Position numbers and translations under genes: made by a program. The notes beneath the pieces were generated by a model that was given only the letters and a program-made list of their open reading frames with translations, was not told the origin of the DNA and did not search any database. From Cololabis saira (taxonomy: Eukaryota; Chordata; Actinopteri; Beloniformes; Belonidae), in assembly GCF_033807715.1 (NCBI RefSeq), contig NC_084596.1, positions 35,240,879 to 35,304,878 on the forward strand: DNA of 64,000 bases, in the 5' to 3' direction. Positions 10,501-22,079 of this stretch are shown one piece after another (position 1 is the stretch's first letter; each line of letters opens with the position of its first letter).

Positions 10501-13500
10501 TGACTATCTTGCTGCTTCTTCAGTCTGAATATTTCATCTTGCTGAGACAAGATTTGAAATGCTGACGGATAAAAAGAGTTTTGATCTGATTAATCAGCCG
10601 GATACGAAAGCAAAACACAGTAACAGATTTATTTCCATGACACTAACTCAGTTTTGTGGTTTCATTCTTTGAGTCTTTAATTCCATCAATCAAGTATGTG
10701 AGATGGTCTTGGAGTGCTGCAGAAAAGAGATGAAGAAAACAATAAATGAATATCTGTTAAGATCTTTTTTTTTATCAATAATTCATTCACCTATAGCAAT
10801 TGTTACATCTCACCTGCAATATTGGCAAAATCTGTATCATTCACCGCCTCATTTCCCAGTTTCGCAATCTCTACTTGCAGCAAAATAATCTGCAGAACTG
10901 AAGGCATTAAACCAATTTAATTAATTTTAAATTCTCCATATATATAAACGTGTTTTTTCTGAGTGGATTATGATCCTTGATGCACTCACGCCTTTGTGCT
11001 TGAGAACTCCGTTCTTTCAGCGCATCCTTTTTCGTGTCCAGCTCTCGACTCTTTTCATCTATAATTCTCTGCAGCTCTGAAATGAAAGAAATGGCAACTT
11101 GTTTTCAATATTTAACTTCTTGCTAGCCTGTACAGTAGCCTTTGTAGGCCCACGGTTTATACGGTATCTTACAGTAAGTTACAGTGCCCACATGATTAAT
11201 TGGCATGAACTGACATTCAAATACACTCACCCTCTAGCTTGGATTTGGGTGGAGAGTCTTGAAGTTGCTGTTTCAATTCTGCCAGTTGCCCCGATAATGT
11301 GGAAACCTGAAGAGCTGAGAGAACGAGGAGACTCGGGATCAGTACACAGGCTTCGCCTCATCCTCATCGATTTACAGCAACGTGTGCATCATCTGATACT
11401 CGCAGTTCAACTTCACCCCTCACCAAGTGAAGTGACCGTGTCAGATTTGGACTTCAGTTCCTCCAGTTTGGTATCCAGTTCATTCTGCAGAGCTAAATAA
11501 ATAACAAAGCAAGACGTTGACTATCAGTTTTGATCCTGCAAGATTTTCCATGTCATGCAAGTACACTTTGTAACAGGATTAACACTCACCTGTAATTTTC
11601 TGCTCATGTGCAGAGCACTGCACCTCTGTCTCGTTCACACTGTTTTGTAGAGCTAGTGGGAGAATATCATTAACAGGCTATTTAAACTCACCACTTTCTT
11701 CATTTCTCAGTGCAAAAACCTTTGCATACAAGGGCTAAACTAACCTTTGATCAAAGCCTGATCACGATCATGCTCCTTTTCCTTGAGGCTCAGTTCTTTC
11801 CTCAGCTCTAGAGAAAGTTGGCATGAATAAGGATATTTAACATCAAAAAGGCAAAACATGCTGAAAACTAAATAAAACGAAATAAAATACTGCTATAATA
11901 TTATAAGGAAAAGAGCATGTAGTTAAAAAAAGTAATAGAATAAGGTATAAAAAAACAAAGGATAAACAAACCAGCAAAGAATGTTAACTAATTACTAGTG
12001 TATACTTATATTAAGGAATGATAACAATAATAGAAACATGATGTTCAGAATGAAGCTGCAGCTACTTAGTGACATCAACCGCAACGTGTCTGAAGCAAAA
12101 ATGAAAGAAAAACTCACTAGATATTGTAGCAGAAGCTGCTTTGTCCTCGGTTTGCTTTTCTCTTTCAATTTTCCTGAGTTGGTGTTCCAGATCAGTGATG
12201 CTCAGAACTGAAAAAGCAAAACAAAACAGAAATAACATACACTTGAAAATCAGATAAGGCGGGGAAGCAATGGCAAAAAAGTGATAATTACATGTACTTT
12301 GACTTTTATTTCTTTGCCCAGTGTAAACCCAAGAGAGCTCATGTTTTTCCTCATCTGATCGTTTTCATGTCTTGATAACTCCATTCAGAATTTGTGCAAC
12401 ACAGATCAAAAATGTCAAGTTAACCATTAAACAATGCTGGCAATCTTTCTCAAACTCCTCAAAAGGCGTTTTAGCACTGAGGACAGTTTTAGTTGTTATT
12501 TTGTTTGACCTGTTCTTCATACAAACGCGTCTTGAGGCTTGTAGCAGAACAGGGTTGTCGTTGGGTGCATTTCCCCCCAAAATTTCCAATACAATTATCT
12601 ACTTGGGAGAAGTCAGGATTGCAGGCAGGTCAGAACAGTTCCTGCACCCTTTTCCTCGTCAGCCATCCTTTACATTTTGTGCAGAATAAAGTTCTACAAT
12701 GACTTGATGAAAAAGAAAATATAAAAATGATGCAGATATGAAGCAAGCTGATGTAAAGGTACTGATGCACCGATTTACCAGCACAGAGCCGGGATTCTGC
12801 ACCTGCTGGTGAAGGCCCTTTCATTTTTGATATGGGACTGGTCCATTTCTTCCAAAAAAGATCAACAACAGTGCTTTGTCAGAATACAGCACATGTGTCC
12901 GCTGGTGGTCCACCCTTGATGACTCTGGAGAAGTCAATCCTGCCTCTGGGCAAGTTCACTTCTGCACAACTGATATCTGTTCATCTAATCAAGTATCACG
13001 GTGCTCTGCAAGGGTTCCTAAAACGAATCTTTGATTTATGTGGTTTTAAAGGTTATTGATGAATGAGAGGCCATGATGCAGCACTGTCTGAGGGTTCAGA
13101 CACACTTATATAAACTGAAATTCCTCCAGGATCTTTTAACGGTTTATTGGGTTGATGAACTGTTGAAAAGTAAATACACAAATCCCGTTCAATCTTCCTC
13201 TGAATGATATTGTTTTTAAACATTTCAGTGATATTCTGCCACGCTTCTCAGAAAGTGTTTTTCTTCGAAGTCTTAGCCTGTCATGAATGCTATTTTAAGA
13301 GAGAATGATTAAATAACATCATGTTTCAAAACGTCCTACTTCCCCTTTCATTGTTAGCATCCCAACTATACTTAGAGCTTTTTCTTATATCCAGGAAAGA
13401 AATGTCTTCATGCCGTTTCCAATGAATCCCTTCTTCTTTTTTTTTAAACTTGTATTTTCCACACCCCCAACTTTTTTTTTCTTCTAATTTAGGGATTCAA

Positions 13501-16500
13501 GCGATCGATTGGATTATTTTATCTTTACTTACTCAAATTGGCGTTTGTCTGGTTCTTCTCCTTCAGCTCGCTAACATGTTGCTGCAGCTCTTTCTCCTTG
13601 GACGCAAGTTCATTTTTGAGCTCTGATATAAAGAAGTTGAAACACATTTATTATTCATATCAACATCACTGTTCTTATGTTACTACCGAGTGTTTAACTC
13701 TGAAATAAAAGCCGTAATAAAGACCTTTTATATTGTTTCTCTGAGACTCTTGTCTCCTGCAGATACCTACCGGTTACACTTGTGTTTGGTGCCACCTCAG
13801 ACTTTGACAGCTGTCTCCGCAGATACTCCACCTGACTCTGGAGCGTCAAGATTTGAATAACTGAAACACAAAACGACAGGAAAAACACAAGTCTAACTAG
13901 AGGTGACATATATTGTAGCAAAGTACACAAGGCAGATGTTGCACATCAGAGAAATGTATTTGTGAACGACTTCGCACTCACTCAGTTTTGTGCTGTCTGG
14001 GCTTCTGTCGTCTAATTCAGTGAGGAGACCATTAACTCTGTTTTGTAACTCTGTTAAACAACATAGTGCATTTAAGAGTACATTTAGACATTTGCGATGC
14101 GTTCAATGTCTCAAAAAGTAACTGAAATGCTAGATTCTAGGAAGTCATTTTAAAATACCACTTATTTCTTCAGCGTTGTCATTGCTGTCGTTGTTGTGAA
14201 GGTCCCGTATGTCATTCTGCAGCTCAATGATCTTTAAAACTGAAACAAACAAACATGAGGCAAGACGGAGGTGAGTCTTGTATCAAAATGACTTTATTTA
14301 TGACAGCTGAGTGTCAGTCTACTTCACATACAACTCCCATATTCTCAAAGTTTGATTGGATTTCATCATTGAACTGGATTTCTACAGTATTTTGCTTCTT
14401 GAAGACATTTCATCTCTGATTAAACTAAACCTTGAAATCTAACTGTGTGTTGGGGAGTTTGAAGCTTCAAGGACTTTACTAAAACTCACTTAGTTGTGGG
14501 CTGGCAGTCAGTCTGCTTATGTCTGCAGCCTTCGAGTCCAGGTGTTTTTGTTTCTCCTGCAGTTGCTTCTGCAGCTCTGTGGAGGCAACGGGTAGAAACA
14601 GTTTTAACCCCTGGAGGGCGGAGATGGAAATGTGATAGAAACATAATGCAAGCGTTGGTGAAAAATTGGTGGACAATATACAAATTTTGGTGGAAACAAA
14701 TATAAATGCAGCTATGTGATTGAAACCTTTTAACATTTTGTTTTGGTGAAAAGTTTATAAGGCAGAATCCGATTGTCGGTGAAGGGATCTATTTAAGTGC
14801 TCGAGATAAGTTATCGCACCCCACCTCAATTTTAAAGTAGTTAAAAAGATGAGAGCTCATTTACTAAAAATATTAAGTGTTAATAAAGACATATTGTGAC
14901 CTAGCCTTTCAGTTACAGGCCCTACGCAACTGGATCGACACTGACTCTAAGGTGCCTTGGAGGTTGATTGAGGCAGGGCTAGTCAGCCCTATCAGATTTC
15001 AAGACTTACTTTTCTCTGGTGTAGGACGTAGAAACTCTGTCTATAAATTTGGTTGTATTATCAATAATGCCTTAAAGGTGTGGAAAACTGCGGAGAAGCT
15101 CCTGGGGGATCCTATCCGATTCTGCTCCTTCACCCCCTTGTGGAACAATGTTAACTTAATGTCTGGCAACAAGCCATTTTCTAACAGCTCATGGAGCTCA
15201 CGGGGCATACATGTTATAGGTGACCTGTATGACTGTAATGGCCTGTTCACATTCCAGCAGCTGAAAGGTAAATTTGTATTACCAGCATCATCCTTTTTTA
15301 TTTACCTGCAGCTGCGGTCTGCCCTAAAAGCATATGGAGTACCCTGGCGATCCCCCCCCAATCCCATCCCATGTTGCGCTGGATTGAACCCACTCAAAAT
15401 TCACGTGGATGTGTTTCTAGAATATATCAACATCTACTAAATGCGGTTAAAAAAACACTTCCTGTGGAGTCTCTGTGGAGCCGGGAGCTCAAACAACTAG
15501 GTTATCAACCGAACTGGGATGTGATTTGGTCTAATCGGGATATGACCTCGCAAAATGTGGCTCATCAGCTCATTCAGTTCAAAGTTATTCATAGGGCCTA
15601 TGCCACACCCTATAGGAGATACCAAATGAAATTGCAACCACATTACCACTGCCAATTCTGTGCCACTCCCACCCCGGGGTCATTTCTCCATATGTTTTGG
15701 GAATGTCCGGTAGTAGCTAACCTCTGGTCCCATGCTAATACCACTTTGTCTAACTTGCTGGATATTCAATATGTTCCTGACCCATGTCTGTGCCTTCTTA
15801 ATGACGACTCGGCCTGCCCTCTCAGCCGGGTACAGAAAAGGATGCTCTTTGCAGGCTTCACAGCGGCTAAGAAAGCTATAGTGAAACACTGGTTTGAACA
15901 TGATCTGCATTTAGCCGCTTTCTGGCTGGGAGCGCTACGGAACATTGTAAACTTGGAGCTCACAACAGCACGTTTGAACCTTTTTTTTTTTTCTTACGTC
16001 ATTTAGTTGTGTTTATGTACTGGTACTGTTGTTGCATACTGTGGTTGTGATTTGTTGTACTGTGAGTGCGAGATAAATAAAGAAAAATTTTGATCACAAA
16101 AAAAAAAAAATAAAGACATATTGTGGATTTTAAGTGTCCGACATTAATTATGAGCTCTGATACTCACTTGAAATCATGTCTGCATCGTCTGTAGTTGAGA
16201 TCTGTTTCTTTAGAGCCTTTAGTTCACCATGGAGGTTTATCAAACTCAAAACTAACAGGAAAAGATATTGGTATGTATCACTGCATAGGTATGCTCAAAA
16301 TAAATAAATAAATAAAAATAAATGTCAGTTTTCCAGCTTGTAAGAAAACTGGAACAAATAAAATGCAATGTGACGCGACTCACTGAGAGCTGCGCTGGAG
16401 TCCTCAGTTTGATTCAGTTCTGCAATCTTCTGCTCTAACTCAACCTTCACACCTGTAACACAAGAAAAAGGAAACAAATGTAATCAGAAATGGGACTAAA

Positions 16501-19500
16501 ACACGAGTCAGAGGTTTCAGTTGGTGCCAGACGTGCAGCTCACTGTTATATTTTCCCTCAGGTCCAGAACAGGCCTCTTGTAACTGTCGCAGTTTTTGCT
16601 GCAGGTCTGTTGATGAGAGAGATGAAGTCTGTTTATCAAAACTCTTGTCTGAAATCACAGTAGCTCCATCACACAGAACTCACCCGTGATTTCCGTCTGA
16701 GCTTTGGCATAGTCTTGCTTATAGGCCTGAAGCTGAGTCAAAACGTCTGATTTAAAACAAAGATATGCATTGTTAGTAATCTGTCAAAGCTTCTGTTAGT
16801 ATGTTTAAAACAAAAGAGCAGTATGAACACATCTCTAAACAATAAAGTCTTATTTCTTTTAATATATTCACGGAATGAGTCGGGTTGAACTCACCTCGGG
16901 TTTGACCTGTTGACGTGAGCTGGCTCTGCTCTCTCAGCTCCTCCATAATCATGATGATTTTCATGACTGGTTCAAATCAAAGAAAAGTAATTCAGTCTCG
17001 TTGTATGGAAGCATATGAGGGACTATATTCAAATTAAAATGCATTTGCGGAAATGCTTTTTCATTTTAAGAATGTGGCCGCATTATTTGAGTCAAAAATT
17101 AAATTGATAATAGTGTTGAAGAAGAAAATTAAAATGCAAAGCGGATTAAATATTATTAATTTGATTTTTCACTCAAATAATGCAGCCACATTCTTAAAAT
17201 GAAAAAGCATTTCTGGAAATGCATTTTCATTTTCACATTTTAGATTTAAAATGTAATATTGCTAACTATTTGCTGAGGCATAATTTGAAAATTAAATCTC
17301 AAATGTCTTTTTCTTTTTAATTTGAATTAAGTACAAGAATAAGCAGTGTTGAATACGAAAATTAAAATGCAAATCGGATTATATATTATCAATTAAATTT
17401 TTGACTCAAATAATGCGGCCACATTCTTAAAATGAAAAAGCATTTCTGCAAATGCATTTGAATTTGAATATAGTCCCTCATATGCTTCCATATCGTTGAA
17501 CTCGTTGAATGCTGAATTGGTCAAAATTCAGTGAGACAGGAGACGACCGTCCTTCGTACTCGCACTCACTCTGCTGTGCCAGGGCGTAGTCTGCATCCTG
17601 CAACTGTTTCTGTAGGAATTGCTCCCGCTTCTTGGTCACCTCTAGATCTTCTCTAACCTCTAGGAGAGGGAAACACACAACAACAGACAGAGACACACAC
17701 AGAACTGTTAAGTCCCACACATATGACACAAATGTGGGACGTACGTTACAGGTGTAGCTCATTTACCTTTAAGTTTGATTTCCAGTGTCTCCTGGGCCGT
17801 CATCCTTAATCCCGTCAGCCGCATCACCTCGCCCTGCAGCTCCAAAATCTCTTTGGCTGAAAATAAAGAACGGTGTCAGGTTATAACTGATGTTACTACA
17901 AGTGTTAAAATAAAAAAAAAAGCATGTTGCTTGGAAACTTACTAAGTTCTTTGTTGTTTTCATCATCATTCAACTGCAAGATCTTTTGTTTAAGTAGCTC
18001 AATCGTTTTCCTCCACTGCCTCTCGATCTCTAAATATTAAAAATGAAAAAAGATGCAGTTTCAGATGTGAAGTGCATCACGAAACGAGAGAAAAGATGTC
18101 GGTGCTTACCAGCAGCATTGGTCCTTGACTTCTCAGTGTAGTACCTGATCGTTTTCTGCACGATTGTAATCTTACTCCGCACAGAAATGACCTCCAGCAC
18201 TGCAGGACCGGCGGAGAGTGTGTTACAAGAGAAGTCTCATGACAAGCAGGTAGCATTTTTCATCATTCATCATTCATCAGCGGTCGTTGTAGTGAGATTA
18301 CTGAACTGACCGGTTGTGATGGTGTCTCCTTTGCCCTGCAGCTCGCGGATCTTGCTGTCGAGTTGTTCTTGTAAATCTGAGACAAAAATGAAGCAAAGCT
18401 GGTGAGGCGAGAGGATTTAAAAATGAAGAGATGTGTTTTTAGCATTTCAAATGTATAAAGACTCAGGAAGTGAGCACATTGAGGTGGCTGCGTAGCCCTC
18501 TCGCTTTCTGTACCTTTGCTGACATGAAGCATTATACGCCTCTGGCCACGAGAGACCAGGTGAGACCAAAACAGGAAATGTATACACTAGAGTGAGGGGA
18601 ATTGTGCAATTATCCACTTTATTAATTCATTTATGCATTATTTGCAAAATGCACCAACTTAAATATCTTCTTCCAGCACTTCATAGTTTCAAGAGCACAT
18701 AATGTGAAAGTAAACTCCTTCTTCTGTGCTTGAGAGCATATATTTGGGTGTCTGAAATTGACTGGGTCTGTAAATATGTCATTCAGTGAGATGTTCAGGC
18801 TAACGGGACATTTACAGACCCTGATCAGAGTAGAATTTTTCTAGTTTCCATCTTTATCTCCATCCATCGTACATTCATACTGCATCTGCTGTACTCAGAG
18901 GTGTCAATTTACAAAGTACAAATACTTCGTTACCTTACTTAAGTAAGTTTTGGTTATCTATACTTCACTGGAGTAATTATTTTTCAGACGACTTTTTACT
19001 TTTACTCCTTACATTTTTACGCAATTATCTGTACTTTTTACTCCTTACATTTTAAAAACTTCATTTCGGCCTTTAAAAAAAAAACTATCCAGTTAAATTG
19101 CTCCATCCGGATAGAGTGAATTTGGTTGTGGTTGTTTCAGATGTTCTTGTCCAGTTTTGTTCTTACATCAGTTCCCTCAGATTCCTGCAACTAAACTTGG
19201 ATGTACATTCCAATAAAGGTTAGGATAAATGATAACATGCCTCTGAAGTTTGACTTTTTGCACCATTACAGTACTAATAGTCAACTAGTCATCATATCTT
19301 CTGCTCTCTGAAACACATGTTAATGCTCAATAGTACACATATATGGTTCTTTAATATATTTGCATTATACTAAGATGCATTCATTTTCAATGACTTTTGT
19401 CCTTAATGGCTTTTTTCCCCCTTACATTACTTTTACTTTTATACTTTAAGTAGTTTTGAAACCAGTACTTTTATAATTTTACTTGAGTAAAAAACTTGTG

Positions 19501-21504
19501 TTGATACTTTAACTTCTACAGGAGTATTTTTAAACTCTAGTATCTATACTTCTACCTGAGTAATGAATGTGAATACTTTTGACACCTCTGGCTGTACTTC
19601 AGAAGCGGGTAGCACAAAGCTGTGACAAAAGTTTTGAAAGGGGCACGCCCTGCAGAAGACGGGGGTCTGACTCTTCTCCCAAAGACCAGCTGCTATCAAC
19701 AGAACTGTAAACACACTATTGTAATAACACATCAGCAAATGATGTCAGCATCTGGGGGGGAAAAGCCCGGCGTGTATACTGGAGCTGTAAAAAACACTTT
19801 ATGATGCTCGGGTCAGAGAGACAGCGGTTTACCCTGAATCTTCCTCTCCGTCTGAAGGGCGGTTTCCTGTCTTGACCCCGCTTGCTGTAAGTCCCAGATC
19901 TGACTTTGTAGGGAGATTATCTGTAAAACTGAACAGAGAGGTGACACGAGATTAACCGCCTGCCACTGCTCATTGGTCCTGCGTTTGCCGGGATCGTCCT
20001 GCTCACTGCCCCACTAACATCTTTGAAAATAGTCTTACTGAGAGCTGAGTTGGGCTGGTTCCTCTTCAATTCCTGTGTCTTTGCATTCAGTTCAGCGGTC
20101 TTCTCTTGCAGATTTCTCTGCAGAACTGGTTGGAAATAAAACATCTGAATGAAAAGTCAAAATCCAATACCATTCTAGAGATCTCAACAGGATGAGATTT
20201 TATTAAACTATCCAACAAATACAGCCAAGGTCAACATTTTTTCAGTGAAACAGGACATTATATACAATCTACAGACTCATAATAAGGAAATTTACTTCTG
20301 AATTCAGTACGAGTTTCAGTAGAACTAGGCCCGCGTTCAACCATCTTCTGTAAAGCGCTGACCTCTCTAGTGAGCGCCATTAATTTCAGTACTGACAGAA
20401 AAAACACAAAAAACATTTTTATTAGATCAAAGCAAATGCAAAGCAATGATAAAAAGAACTTGGTTCACTTCAGGTAACCTTACTCTGGAATGCTTCGCCG
20501 TCATACACCTCCAGCAGCTGGTTCATTTTGATCTGCAGCTGGGCCTGATAAGCTGTCAAAAAAGAAAATACATATATATATATATATCAGTCAAATGTTT
20601 GCCCACGGACATGATATGCATGAGTAAAAAGTGTAGTGCAGGATTCACGAGGAAACTTTTACAGCCGGCAACGGAGTATGCTGCAGAGTTGCAGAAGTCA
20701 AGTCTCTGCTTCAGCTGAGCGACCTCTCTCTTCAGCCAGAGAGCCTCGTCACCTGAGAGAGAGGGGAGAAGTCGTAGTGGAGCCGAGCAACAGAGAGCCC
20801 ACCAGCAACGAGAACTCACCGAGAAGACTGTTACGAACACCTGTTTCCTGAAGCTGCGCATTCAGAGATGATATTTGTTCTGCCATTCCTCCCGAAGAAA
20901 AGACGACGACAATGAACATGATAAATAAGAATCTGTCACATCGGTCTGAAATGTACAATGCATCAAACCAGTGACACCCTCCAATTACTTACTGCTATTT
21001 ACATTGTAAGACAAAAAAAAAAAAACACTTACCAGAGCAAAGTTTTATTTTAATTGACTGTAAAACATAAAAAGTTGAATTAAAGAAAATCACTGTTGAT
21101 GACAATATCCACAAGACGTAGACGTCACTATGAAAGCAAGTCATTACGTACCGTTATATTGAGGTCAGTTCCATCTGGTAAGGTTATCTGAGGTAAATTA
21201 TAAGAAAATAAAAATATATATCACTATTTACACAAGTTTTTATATATCTCACTATATTGGCCGTGTTTGAATCCGGAGCACTCACTGGGAACTGGGAAAG
21301 CTCGGGGTTTCCAACATCACTGACAAATTCCTGGGTAACAACTGAACACATACAGTTGAAAGAAACACAATATTAAAAATAACGTATAATTCCAGCTGAG
21401 AGCAGTGTGGACAAGCGCTGCCTCTTACCGTGCCTGTTGTCCGATGCATGAAAGGTGCAGGCGAGCAGGAGGGGGACCCAAATGAAACCAGGAGCCCCAG
21501 CCAT
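7019..21504 (-). CDS. Predicted secreted long coiled-coil protein with C-terminal PRY/SPRY (B30.2) domain, 43 exons
   Basis: I reconstructed 43 coding exons by splice sites and frame, about 3,810 bp (roughly 1,269 residues). Exon 1 encodes a signal peptide (MAGAPGFIWVPLLLACTFHA). Exons 5-42 are short (48-147 bp, mostly 60-96) and encode heptad-rich coiled coil. Exon 43 encodes the PRY/SPRY domain. From exon 4 onward all junctions are phase 1, so any internal exon can be skipped without changing frame. This is typical of extracellular modular genes. Exons of two types alternate (see sub-features), indicating growth by duplication of an exon pair. Exons 17 and 35 are 64 and 89 bp, one base off a multiple of three, each in a homopolymer; as written they break the frame. 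I do not recognise a named gene. SPRY domains bind proteins, so a secreted multimeric binding protein is a reasonable inference, not shown. It could also be a decaying gene if the indels are real. Confidence 0.8.
7691..8435. mobile_element. Non-autonomous hAT-like element, copy 2
   Basis: Both ends start CAGAGGTGGGTAG when read inward. The flanking 8-bp repeats are TTTATAAC (7683-7690) and CTTATAAC (8436-8443), 7 of 8 identical. It is 745 bp with TACTCAAGTAAAAGTA-rich arms. It sits in the last intron of the coiled-coil/B30.2 gene, between exon 42 and the SPRY exon. Confidence 0.85.
8504..12207 (-). other. Coiled-coil/B30.2 gene, exons 26-42
   Basis: Exons 26-42: 12118-12207, 11745-11807, 11590-11652, 11424-11492, 11231-11314, 10990-11076, 10814-10897, 10648-10716, 10472-10561, 10277-10365, 10097-10186, 9920-10009, 9766-9846, 9527-9589, 9005-9064, 8782-8928, 8504-8551. 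Type A are 26, 30, 32, 34, 36, 38; type B are 27, 28, 29, 31, 33, 35, 37, 39. Exon 41 is a longer coiled-coil exon (147 bp) and exon 42 is a short linker to the SPRY exon. Exon 35 has A5 where A6 would keep the DLEDEQEYI frame; an alternative acceptor 8 bp in (81 bp) restores frame but loses the heptads. Introns are mostly 70-180 bp. Confidence 0.75.
12208..13532. other. 1.3-kb intron 25 with unidentified sequence
   Basis: This intron is much longer than its neighbours. I do not recognise its content: no good coding frame, no clear inverted ends, some homopolymers near 13430-13480. A decayed transposon is the likely source, given that the other long introns of this gene are caused by insertions, but I cannot show it. 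Confidence 0.4.
14899..16108 (+). mobile_element. 5'-truncated L1/Tx1-like LINE with target-site duplication
   Basis: The plus strand carries ORF2 C-terminal coding in two overlapping frames (14877-15440 and 15371-16006), with the CQFCATPTPGSFLHMFWECP zinc-knuckle-like end typical of L1/Tx1 ORF2 C-termini. It ends with AATAAAGAAAAA and an A-run. It is flanked by a 17-bp direct repeat AATAAAGACATATTGTG at 14882-14898 and 16109-16125. It inserted in antisense into an intron of the coiled-coil/B30.2 gene (between exons 20 and 21). The short 3' region and long clean duplication suggest a fairly recent insertion. Confidence 0.88.
17004..17492. mobile_element. Inverted-repeat MITE with 6-bp target duplication, IS3EU-like, copy 1
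   Basis: It begins TATGGAAGCATATGAGGGAC and ends with the reverse complement of that sequence. It is flanked by TCGTTG at 16998-17003 and 17493-17498. Long internal arms repeat the words GAATGTGGCCGCATTATTTGAGTC in both orientations, so most of the 489 bp can fold into a hairpin. A 6-bp duplication with TAT...ATA ends fits the IS3EU superfamily as I recall it. It lies in the intron between exons 15 and 16 of the coiled-coil gene. Confidence 0.7.
18896..19590. mobile_element. Non-autonomous hAT-like element, copy 3
   Basis: Both ends read CAGAGGTGTCAA inward. The 8-bp target duplication GCTGTACT is exact (18888-18895 and 19591-19598). It is 695 bp with the same AAGTA-rich style as copies 1 and 2, but the terminal sequence differs at the eighth and ninth base (GTGTCAA against GTGGGTA or GTGGACA). 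It lies in the intron between exons 10 and 11. Confidence 0.88.
20484..21504 (-). other. Coiled-coil/B30.2 gene, exons 1-7: signal peptide and N-terminal region
   Basis: Exons: 1 (21429-21504), 2 (21286-21341), 3 (21152-21187), 4 (21033-21057), 5 (20820-20888), 6 (20663-20752), 7 (20484-20552). Exon 1 ends in phase 1, 2 and 3 in phase 0, and 4 onward in phase 1. The hydrophobic core of the signal peptide is IWVPLLLACTF, with likely cleavage after about residue 20-21 (HAS, then DNRH). Exons 2-4 encode a short non-coiled region with an N-glycosylation motif NIT and one Cys. Coiled coil begins in exon 5 (AEQISSLNAQLQE). The exon 6 donor (GTAAAA) is weak and its end is less certain. Confidence 0.75.
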
Positions 21505-21580
21505 CGGTCTGCTTTTGGTCTGTCAAAAATAAAACCTTTTTCTTTCCAGCAGCACCAGCAGCACCAGCAGCAGCTTTGCT

Positions 21581-21587
21581 CTTTATA
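21581..21587 (-). promoter_or_regulatory. TATA box of the coiled-coil/B30.2 gene
   Basis: The minus strand reads TATAAAG, 77 bp before the ATG at 21504. A CAG/CTG-rich stretch between it and the ATG would be the 5' UTR. A TATA promoter without a CpG island suggests tissue-restricted or inducible expression (inference). Confidence 0.55.
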
Positions 21588-22002
21588 TGAACCTGATTTA
21601 CCAATGTCTGACCCTGGTGTTATTTTCCCAGAAAAGGGGGAGTGAAACCGTGACCACTATTGCAAAAGTTTCAAAGTCAAGAGGTGAAACTCTTGCAACA
21701 CGGGATACATGCCTGTAAAACATATTCAGTCAATGTTTATTTTGCAAAAAATGACCATAAGAATAATCAGTAGAAAACGATATAGAGATCCAACAAATCC
21801 ATTATTTTTCAGTTAAAATTGTTGAAATTTCATGAATTACTAGACTATAGTATTCTGCAAATTATGTTTAAAGCTTTTTTCAAATATTTTTTATCCCCGA
21901 TTTTTTCCCATTTTCACCCACTGCTTTATGTTTAAAGCTCATAAAAAAAACTTTACCAATCAACATTCAGAAAAGATTTGAAAAAAGAGAAAGCAAGTAT
22001 AA

Positions 22003-22004
<2 letters not shown>

Positions 22005-22068
<64 letters not shown>
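22005..22068. repeat. (TA)n microsatellite
   Basis: An uninterrupted run of about 32 TA units. Confidence 0.95.
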
Positions 22069-22069
<1 letters not shown>

Positions 22070-22079
22070 CAGAGATCTT

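Larger units (their letters stand above)
13533..20391 (-). other. Coiled-coil/B30.2 gene, exons 8-25
   Basis: Exons 8-25: 20296-20391, 20039-20125, 19833-19928, 18311-18376, 18110-18199, 17943-18029, 17767-17856, 17570-17659, 16895-16966, 16684-16747, 16544-16606, 16384-16452, 16168-16251, 14490-14576, 14162-14239, 13982-14050, 13771-13860, 13533-13622. Type A exons begin with hydrophobic text such as ILQIISLQSQI (10), VLEVISVRSKI (12), IMKIIMIMEEL (16), ILKIIELQNDI (22), IIQILTLQSQV (24). Type B exons begin like DLQEQLDSKI (11), KLQKQLQEK (21), ELKNELASKEKEL (25). A and B alternate from 8 to 17, then 17-18-19 are consecutive B types, then alternation resumes at 20. Exon 17 has T5 where T4 would keep frame. 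Confidence 0.75.

Noticed and set aside
12372..12702. Overlapping frames in intron 25 of the coiled-coil gene
   Set aside because: No domain, no splice signals in phase 1 and no resemblance to the A or B exon types.
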